From: an uncultured Clostridium sp.
GTDB lineage: Bacteria > Bacillota > Clostridia > Peptostreptococcales > Peptostreptococcaceae
DNA length: 20,587 nt
Direction of reading: 5' to 3'
Assembly (NCBI GenBank): GCA_900557165.1
Contig: USRS01000039.1
Coordinates: 1 to 20,587 of the forward strand
This document shows positions 15,468 to 20,587 of this stretch, one piece after another. Under the pieces are notes generated by a model. The model was given only the letters and a program-made list of their open reading frames with translations. It ran no database searches and was not told where the DNA came from. The number at the start of each line of letters is the position of its first letter. The stretch's first letter is position 1. A program made the translations under genes and the position numbers.

Positions 15468-16211
15468 TTATATCCAATGAGTTTCTAACAATGCTACAAC
15501 TTCTTCTTTTTCATTTATTATTTCATGATATGCACTAATTTTATTTTCTCCATGCTTTATCTCTGTTTTAACATTTACTATTTCCCCATATGTAAGCTCT
15601 TTTTGATATTTTATTTTAACTGAATCTATTTTATAATTTGTCATGATATCAAAAGGTATTGTTTCTAATATCCACTCTAAATAAGTAACATTACCTACAT
15701 GTAAATTTAAATCTATATCTGAATATCTAACACTAAAGCGTTTTTCACTATCAACTTTACTACATTTTGAAAGTTTTAATTTTTTTCTTCCTATATAAGA
15801 ATTTTTTTCTTTCACTCCATAAGCATCATAATGTTTATCTGGTATAGATATTGGTCTTCTTTTTTTAGAATCAACTAATATAACTAAAGTTCTTCCTTCT
15901 AATATTAATTTATCTCTTTCATCATAAATTTTAAAACATCTAACAGCATAAAATTTATTCATTCCTTCAATATATGTTTCAGCTCTTAACTTTGATTTAT
16001 ATCTAACATATTCATATATATTAATCTCATAATCAACTAACATCCATGTGTAGTCATCCTTAACCATATCAGCTATTACAAACCCATAAATTTCATCCTG
16101 ACTTAAGCCACAGTCAGCCATAAAATTCATATAAGATGTTAAAAAACATTCCCCTCTAGCATCTGTATCTCTATATGTTACTTCATATTTTTTATTAAAT
16201 ATATTATCCAT
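15468..16211 (-). CDS. Acyl-ACP thioesterase
   Basis: A 247-residue double-hotdog enzyme of the bacterial FatA/FatB type (acyl-ACP thioesterase family), which hydrolyses acyl-ACP to free fatty acid in the cytoplasm. The first hotdog starts with YEVTYRDTDARGECFLTSYM and includes WMLVDYEINIYEYVRYKSKL. The second has the active-site stretch VRYSDIDLNLHVGNVTYLEW with Asn169 and His171, the positions that belong to the catalytic set in plant enzymes. The usual HVNN reads HVGN here, a small departure. Length matches bacterial homologues. AAGGAAGG about 9 bases before the ATG supports the start. It is the first gene of a three-gene operon with MarR and DegV-like genes. Confidence 0.9.
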   Translation of the reverse strand: MDNIFNKKYEVTYRDTDARGECFLTSYMNFMADCGLSQDEIYGFVIADMVKDDYTWMLVDYEINIYEYVRYKSKLRAETYIEGMNKFYAVRCFKIYDERDKLILEGRTLVILVDSKKRRPISIPDKHYDAYGVKEKNSYIGRKKLKLSKCSKVDSEKRFSVRYSDIDLNLHVGNVTYLEWILETIPFDIMTNYKIDSVKIKYQKELTYGEIVNVKTEIKHGENKISAYHEIINEKEEVVALLETHWI

Positions 16212-16258
16212 TTTTATACCTTCCTTAATATTATTTCTATATAGTTAAACCCAAATTC

Positions 16259-16274
16259 TTAGTTGATATGTCAA
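16259..16274. promoter_or_regulatory. Putative MarR box A
   Basis: TTAGTTGATATGTCAA with inner arms TTGA/TCAA around a 4-bp centre. It covers the expected transcription start of the thioesterase operon. It repeats exactly 31 bp away as box B. Confidence 0.62.
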
Positions 16275-16276
16275 TC

Positions 16277-16305
16277 ATTTTAAAACTATTTAGTTGATAT
16301 GTCAA
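16277..16305 (-). promoter_or_regulatory. Promoter of the thioesterase/MarR/DegV operon
   Basis: On the minus strand, TTGACA (16300-16305), an exact 17-bp spacer and TAAAAT (16277-16282). The -35 lies inside box B and the start point inside box A, so one repressor bound to both would shut the promoter. Confidence 0.75.
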
Positions 16306-16313
16306 CTAGTTGA
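16290..16313. promoter_or_regulatory. Putative MarR box B with a third half-site
   Basis: It contains the same 16 bases as box A, extended to the perfect palindrome AGTTGA-TATG-TCAACT (16292-16307). Its right arm is also the left arm of a second perfect palindrome, TCAACTAGTTGA (16302-16313), giving three half-sites in a row that reach into the divergent promoter. Confidence 0.6.
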
Positions 16314-16337
16314 ATTAAAAACCACAGTATATAATAT
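16310..16337 (+). promoter_or_regulatory. Probable divergent promoter towards the FUSC gene
   Basis: TTGAAT (16310-16315), a 16-bp spacer and TAATAT (16332-16337); an overlapping TATAAT is at 16330-16335. The -35 overlaps the last half-site of box B. If used, the transcript would have a leader of about 240 nt running through the IS remnant. Confidence 0.5.
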
Positions 16338-16494
16338 GAAGTGAACCCTTTACACGGGAATAAATAAAACAACCGCTTTTGAAACATACTATATGTATGA
16401 TTTTAAAGGAGGTTATTTTATTATGAGTACAAGAGTACACTATTCACCAGAAATAAAATGGAAAGCTATAGCTATGAAATTAAATGGTGATTGA
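16337..16494 (+). mobile_element. Truncated left end of an IS3-like insertion sequence
   Basis: It starts near TGAAGTGAACCC at 16337, which resembles an IS3-family (IS150-type) end, and includes the ribosome binding site and first codons of a transposase. No matching right end is found in the window, so only the left ~155 bp remain. A CATAC-TATAT-GTATG inverted repeat lies at 16385-16399. Confidence 0.6.
16423..16494 (+). pseudogene. First 23 codons of an IS3-family transposase (OrfA)
   Basis: AAAGGAGG at 16405-16412 precedes ATG 16423, reading MSTRVHYSPEIKWKAIAMKL and then NGD before a TGA. This is the typical opening of IS3-family OrfA proteins; everything after residue ~22 is missing. Confidence 0.68.
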
Positions 16495-16568
16495 AATTGT
16501 ATCTTCACTTCAAATTATCATTTTTTATAAATTTTTCTTTTTGGGACAAAATAAAATCAATCATATAC

Positions 16569-16574
16569 AAAGGA
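16569..16574 (+). promoter_or_regulatory. Ribosome binding site that decides the FUSC start
   Basis: AAAGGA nine bases before the ATG at 16584. The open frame reaches back to a TTG at 16491, but that runs into the IS remnant and has no ribosome binding site. Confidence 0.75.
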
Positions 16575-16583
16575 TGTGACTAC

Positions 16584-18512
16584 ATGGGCAAAAAGATAAT
16601 AGGAAACACATTAATATTTGTGTTTATGATGGGATTTATTGTTGGATTTAATATGATATTTGGTTCAGAAAATACATTAATTGGTGTAACTACAATAACA
16701 GCAGTATTAATGTTTTTAGAAAAGGATTTTTCTTTAAACCCGGTGAGAACTGGAATAAAATTAATTTGTTTTAATGTTTTAATGGGGGTTGTTACATTTA
16801 TAGCTAGCAAGAATGCAATACTTGGAATACCGCTTAACTTTATATTTGTATTTATTATAGGATATACATTATGTTATAACCTAAGTACTCCAAGTTTCGT
16901 ACCTTTTAATCTCCAATATGTATTTATGCTATTTGCAACTGTAACAATAGACCAGCTTCCAAAAAGATTAATATCATTAATTGTAGGTGCAATTTTAATT
17001 ATGTTAAGCCAAATTGCCTTTAATAAGAACAAAATTTATAAACAAGGAAATTCTATATTTTCAGCAATATGTACAAATTTAATTAAAAAAATAGAATTAA
17101 TTGAAAAAGGTAAACCTATAAAAAATTTGGATGATGAAATCAAAGATGGAATTAAAAAATTTAGAAAATTTGTATATAACAAAAGAGAGGAACAATTTTA
17201 TTTTACAGATGAAAGCAAAATTAAACTTGCTATATCATTAGAGTTGGAAAAAATAAATGATGCTATAGATGCGTTAGCACAAGAAAAAAACTCCATAAAT
17301 ATCTTAAATGATGAAAATTTTAAAGAAGATTTTTTAAAAGCTATAAACTTAGTAAAAAGATGTTTTGATAAAGGTGAAAACATAAATGAGTTAGATGAGA
17401 TAATCACTAATATGTTTTATAAGCATAATGAAAATACTAATATTAGCATATTTAAAATCAAAGTTTTAAATTCATTATTTTTTATAAAAAAATCATTATA
17501 TGAATTAAAAGAGCTTGATAAGAAAAAATATAATTTTGTGAGTAAATTAGAAGAAATTCCTTCAAACTATAGATTGAAAAACATATATAAAGAGAGTTTT
17601 AGATCTAATTCATTGAGGTTCTCTTATGCATTTAGGTTAGCAATAGGGATAACTGTCACCTCTTTTATTGTTGATTATTTCAATATTCAAGAAGGAAGAT
17701 GGATTGTATATACAGTCAATTCACTAATTCAACCTTTCTATGAAAAATATGAAGAAAAGACTAAAGATAGAATAATTGCAACTGTAATAGGCGTTGCTAT
17801 AATAAGTTTTTCATTTTATTTTGTAAAATCTACTATAGGAAGAGCATTATTAATGGTTGGAGTGGGGTATTTATTAAGCTACTCCAATACATATAAAGTT
17901 AGAACGATTAATGCTACAGTATCAGCAATAGGGGGAGCTGCGTTACATGATGGAAATGCCGTAGTTTTAACTCTCGATAGAGTTTTATTTGTAGCTATTG
18001 GTACGCTTATTTCTATATTATTGAGCAAATTTGTTTTCCCTTATAAAGAAGAAGATGCAAGAAGAGATCTTATCAATTTATATAATAAAACAATTGCTAG
18101 CCAAATAAATATTTTAAAAAACTTGATATATAAAAATGAAGAAGCAGATAGTAGTATGAAAAATGAAATATTAAGAGCTAATATGATTGAAGATAAACTA
18201 CTATCTAATAAATTAAATGAAGATGATAAAAATCTTCAAAAATATCTTGAAGAAAATAGATTTATATTGATGGATATATATGATTTGTATAACTGGGTAA
18301 AAGTTAATGATCTCAATATGAGTTTATATGATAGCAAAAAAGAAAATATTGATAAATTAGTTAGTGATAAAGAATATATAAGCTATAGTGAGCTTGAAGA
18401 GATAGTTAATAATTCAAAATATTATTATTCTTTAAATGATAAAATTGCGATTATTGACTATATAGAAATATTAATAGGATTTAATAAGATAAGAAGATTG
18501 AAATTACAATAG
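16584..18512 (+). CDS. FUSC-type inner-membrane exporter
   Basis: A 642-residue protein with the two-bundle layout of the FUSC / aromatic-acid-exporter group. Residues 1-146 hold about five to six membrane helices. A long charged, helical cytoplasmic stretch follows at about 150-345. The second bundle runs at about 348-485, opening with LRFSYAFRLAIGITVTSF, then the conserved GRWIVYTVNSLIQPFYEKYE and KTKDRIIATVIGV. A C-terminal cytoplasmic helical domain of about 155 residues completes it. Family members export aromatic acids, fusaric acid or similar weak acids; the substrate here is unknown. The start at 16584 follows the ribosome binding site. The gene is divergent from a thioesterase/MarR/DegV operon and separated from its probable promoter by an IS fragment. 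Control by the neighbouring MarR protein is plausible. Confidence 0.85.
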   Translation: MGKKIIGNTLIFVFMMGFIVGFNMIFGSENTLIGVTTITAVLMFLEKDFSLNPVRTGIKLICFNVLMGVVTFIASKNAILGIPLNFIFVFIIGYTLCYNLSTPSFVPFNLQYVFMLFATVTIDQLPKRLISLIVGAILIMLSQIAFNKNKIYKQGNSIFSAICTNLIKKIELIEKGKPIKNLDDEIKDGIKKFRKFVYNKREEQFYFTDESKIKLAISLELEKINDAIDALAQEKNSINILNDENFKEDFLKAINLVKRCFDKGENINELDEIITNMFYKHNENTNISIFKIKVLNSLFFIKKSLYELKELDKKKYNFVSKLEEIPSNYRLKNIYKESFRSNSLRFSYAFRLAIGITVTSFIVDYFNIQEGRWIVYTVNSLIQPFYEKYEEKTKDRIIATVIGVAIISFSFYFVKSTIGRALLMVGVGYLLSYSNTYKVRTINATVSAIGGAALHDGNAVVLTLDRVLFVAIGTLISILLSKFVFPYKEEDARRDLINLYNKTIASQINILKNLIYKNEEADSSMKNEILRANMIEDKLLSNKLNEDDKNLQKYLEENRFILMDIYDLYNWVKVNDLNMSLYDSKKENIDKLVSDKEYISYSELEEIVNNSKYYYSLNDKIAIIDYIEILIGFNKIRRLKLQ

Positions 18513-18556
18513 AATATTAGTTTTATATCAAAAAATACAAAATATGATGAAAAACA

Positions 18557-18606
18557 TGTAAATTATTGAAAATTCTGAATGATAATAAAATGATTTACAA
18601 TTTTTT
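18557..18606 (+). terminator. Possible terminator of the FUSC gene
   Basis: Arms TGTAAATTATT (18557-18567) and AATGATTTACA (18589-18599) pair with one mismatch around a large loop and are followed by ATTTTTT. The right arm overlaps the -35 of the next gene, so the two signals may compete. Confidence 0.4.
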
Positions 18607-18621
18607 CATATCTGCTATAAT
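18594..18621 (+). promoter_or_regulatory. Probable promoter of the symporter gene
   Basis: TTTACA (18594-18599), a 16-bp spacer and TATAAT (18616-18621). A second candidate, TTGAAG (18638-18643) with TATAAT (18663-18668), has a 19-bp spacer. Either gives a leader of about 70-115 nt. Confidence 0.5.
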
Positions 18622-18744
18622 TACAATAATACTAAGCTTGAAGTGTTATAAAACTGAAGAAATATAATTTCAAGTTATAATGTATAAAATGAAAATGAAT
18701 GAAGCAATTAATAAAATTGCAAAATTATTATTGGGGGGATTGAA

Positions 18745-20034
18745 ATGCAGAAAAAACAAAAAAAATTAGGTTTAACAACAAAAATATTTATTGCACTTAT
18801 AGTAGGATCTCTATGTGGAGTAATTTTACATAGTTATATTCCAGCAAGCGATATAAGAGATAAGTTTTTAATAGAAGGGTTATTCTATGTAGTAGGTAAT
18901 GGATTTTTAAGATTAATGCAAATGTTAGTAGTTCCATTAGTATTTTGTTCAATAGCTTGTGGTGCAGCATCAATTGGAGATACGAAAACTCTTGGAAAAG
19001 TTGGAATAAAAACAATAGTGTTTTATTTAGTTACGACAGCTATTGCTATAACAGTTGCACTGTCTGTTGGAAAAGTTTTAAATCCTGGCATTGGTCTTGA
19101 TATGTCATCAATACAAAAAGCTGAACCAACTATAGCTGAAGCAACTACTTTAACAGAAACATTATTGAACTTAATTCCTACAAATCCTTTAAATGCATTA
19201 GCAGAAGGGAATATGTTGCAAATAATAATATTCTCATTAATAGTAGGTGTAATACTTGCTAAATTAGGAAAGAAAGTAGAAGTTGTACATAAATTTTTAA
19301 GTCAATTTAATGATATAATGATGGAAATGACAATGATGGTTATGCGTGTTGCTCCATATGGTGTATTTTGCTTGACAGCTAGAACATTTGCAAATATAGG
19401 CTTTGATGCTTTTATTCCGATGTTAAAATATATGTTAGGTGTATTTATAGCACTTGGAGTACAATGTTTTGTAGTTTATATGTTATTACTAAAAGTTTTC
19501 ACTGGTCTAAATCCTATAAAATTTATAAAAAAATTTGCACCTGTTATGGGATTTGCATTTTCAACATCTAGTTCAAATTCAACAATACCATTATCAATAG
19601 AAACGTTAAATGAAAAAATCGGAGTATCAAAAAGAATATCATCATTTACTATACCATTAGGTGCAACTATAAATATGGATGGAACAGCTATAATGCAAGG
19701 TGTTGCAGTAATATTTGTTGCACAAGCTTTTGGAATTAACTTAGATTTTATGGATTATATAACTGTTATAGCTACAGCTACAATGGCATCTATAGGAACA
19801 GCAGGTGTTCCAGGAGTTGGCTTGATAACATTATCTATGGTATTTGCATCTGTTGGGCTTCCAGTAGAAGGAATTGCATTAATAATGGGAATAGACCGCA
19901 TACTAGATATGACAAGAACTGCAGTAAATATAACAGGAGATGCAGTTTGTACAACTATAGTTGCATATCAAAATAATGACTTTAATGCAGATGTATTTAA
20001 TGATAAAGAATGTAAAGATGAATTATTTGCATAA
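18745..20034 (+). CDS. Dicarboxylate/acidic amino acid:cation symporter (DAACS)
   Basis: A 429-residue membrane protein of the glutamate/aspartate transporter (GltP/GltT) family, normal length, eight helices plus two re-entrant hairpins. The core motifs are present: the serine-rich hairpin FSTSSSNSTIPLSIE, the unwound helix TINMDGTAIMQG, the second hairpin IGTAGVPGVGLI, and helix 8 DRILDMTRTAVNITGD. By alignment with the archaeal GltPh structure, Asp388, Arg391, Thr392, Asn395 and Asp399 sit at the substrate and sodium sites. Arg391 is the residue that pairs with the side-chain carboxylate, so an acidic amino acid or C4-dicarboxylate is favoured over serine or neutral substrates. A run of G at 18733-18738 gives the ribosome binding site. 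It is transcribed alone and ends in a strong bidirectional terminator. Confidence 0.93.
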   Translation: MQKKQKKLGLTTKIFIALIVGSLCGVILHSYIPASDIRDKFLIEGLFYVVGNGFLRLMQMLVVPLVFCSIACGAASIGDTKTLGKVGIKTIVFYLVTTAIAITVALSVGKVLNPGIGLDMSSIQKAEPTIAEATTLTETLLNLIPTNPLNALAEGNMLQIIIFSLIVGVILAKLGKKVEVVHKFLSQFNDIMMEMTMMVMRVAPYGVFCLTARTFANIGFDAFIPMLKYMLGVFIALGVQCFVVYMLLLKVFTGLNPIKFIKKFAPVMGFAFSTSSSNSTIPLSIETLNEKIGVSKRISSFTIPLGATINMDGTAIMQGVAVIFVAQAFGINLDFMDYITVIATATMASIGTAGVPGVGLITLSMVFASVGLPVEGIALIMGIDRILDMTRTAVNITGDAVCTTIVAYQNNDFNADVFNDKECKDELFA

Positions 20035-20062
20035 ACTTTATAAAAAAGATAAATAAAAGGAA

Positions 20063-20115
20063 AAGACTTCATAATAATTAAGTTTATAATTAATTACTAT
20101 GAAGTCTTATTTTAT
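20063..20115. terminator. Bidirectional terminator between convergent transporter genes
   Basis: An 11-bp stem AAGACTTCATA (20063-20073) with its complement (20098-20108), continued after one mismatch by a 7-bp stem and an 8-nt loop. The plus side is followed by ATTTTAT, the minus side by TTCCTTTTATTT. Confidence 0.85.
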
Positions 20116-20126
20116 ATTAAAAGTTA

Positions 20127-20587
20127 TTATTTTTTGAATATACCAAATGGTTTACCTACTGGTAAGAATTCTCTACCGAAGTGAGTATTTAATACAGCAG
20201 CACCACATCCATAGAATGAAACTATAGCTATTGCTAATTCAGAATAAGCAGCTAACATATGAGTAGCATGTTCCATTATTCCGAATGATGATAAAGATAA
20301 TCCTAAGAATAAGAAATCTATAAGAACAAATATAGTAAATAATACTTTATGAGTTTCCATAGCTCCTATTGTCATGAATATAGTGAATATTAAGTATCCT
20401 AAGTAAGCGAATCCTAATTGTTTAGTATCACAAGCAGCAGCTAATTTTTCACCAAATATACCATTTTGCATTAACCAAGTAAATCCTACTGCATACCAGA
20501 AGAATGCGTAAGCACCGAAAGCAGTCGCTCCGAATGTATTATTGTGTTTGAAATCATTTATTGATGCCATTAATTGAGCACTTGCGC
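20127..20587 (-). CDS. GPR1/FUN34/YaaH-family acetate/succinate transporter, 5' end cut by window
   Basis: The frame is open to the right edge, so the true start lies outside; an internal ATG at 20570 is not the start. About 153 codons are visible of a family usually near 190-210 residues. They show the hallmark NTFGATAFGAYAFFWYAVGF near the visible N-terminus and about five membrane helices, followed by a short tail with FLPVGKPFG, a common ending in this family. The upstream residues ASAQL fit the family's conserved stretch before that motif. Members (such as SatP/YaaH) carry acetate and succinate with protons across the inner membrane. Next to a DAACS symporter but convergent with it, so no operon link. 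Confidence 0.88.
   Translation of the reverse strand, partial: ASAQLMASINDFKHNNTFGATAFGAYAFFWYAVGFTWLMQNGIFGEKLAAACDTKQLGFAYLGYLIFTIFMTIGAMETHKVLFTIFVLIDFLFLGLSLSSFGIMEHATHMLAAYSELAIAIVSFYGCGAAVLNTHFGREFLPVGKPFGIFKK

Noticed and set aside
16491..16583. 31-residue N-terminal extension of the FUSC protein from a TTG
   Set aside because: It starts inside the IS remnant, has no ribosome binding site, and the ATG at 16584 has a good one.

Overview
The window is about 20.6 kb of very AT-rich DNA. Heavy use of ATA and AGA codons, strong purine-rich ribosome binding sites, occasional TTG starts and the protein families present point to a low-GC Firmicute of class Clostridia, probably near Clostridium or the Peptostreptococcaceae. 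That is an inference from composition and families; there is no rRNA or other marker to fix the species. It is a chromosomal patchwork of transporters, regulators and small metabolic operons. I see no phage, CRISPR array, RNA gene or toxin cluster, only two decayed insertion-sequence scraps.

Layout. (1) 141-5567, + strand: a TetR-family regulator, an RND/MMPL-type exporter and a large secreted heptad-repeat protein. The exporter promoter has consensus -35 and -10 boxes and a strikingly GC-rich palindromic operator. (2) 5642-7995, - strand: an alpha/beta hydrolase, an EamA/DMT exporter and a lipoprotein, the last with its own extended -10 promoter. (3) 8169-8882, + strand: a lone SdpI-family membrane protein. 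(4) 9044-10000, - strand: a pseudouridine kinase-like PfkB enzyme without its usual partner psuG. (5) 10337-11845, + strand: a 502-residue regulator-like protein with an N-terminal helix-turn-helix and an unrecognised remainder. (6) 11866-12160: a remnant of an IS1182-like element, with 20-bp terminal inverted repeats and a scrap of transposase; its right end now forms a perfect 42-bp palindrome that looks like the terminator of the next gene. (7) 12168-13460, - strand: an OFA-like MFS transporter. (8) 13461-14144: no intact gene, but a palindromic operator and a decayed reading frame. (9) 14145-16211, - strand: an operon for acyl-ACP thioesterase, MarR-family regulator and DegV/FakB-like fatty-acid-binding protein. 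(10) 16259-16337: a divergent control region with two copies of a MarR-type box. (11) 16337-16494: the truncated left end of an IS3-like element. (12) 16584-18512, + strand: a FUSC-type membrane exporter. (13) 18745-20034, + strand: an acidic amino acid/dicarboxylate symporter. (14) 20127 to the right edge, - strand: the 3' part of an acetate/succinate (GPR1/FUN34/YaaH) transporter.

How the genes may work together. The most coherent story is 14145-18512. An enzyme that frees fatty acids from ACP, a protein class that carries fatty acids and a MarR repressor form one operon, its promoter carries two MarR-like boxes, and a divergent FUSC exporter has a promoter touching the same boxes. This suggests a locally controlled unit for making, carrying and perhaps expelling free fatty acids. 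The second is the TetR/MMPL/heptad-protein operon, which looks like a self-contained envelope export unit. Both are assembled here from known families; their wiring is inferred from sequence and not demonstrated.
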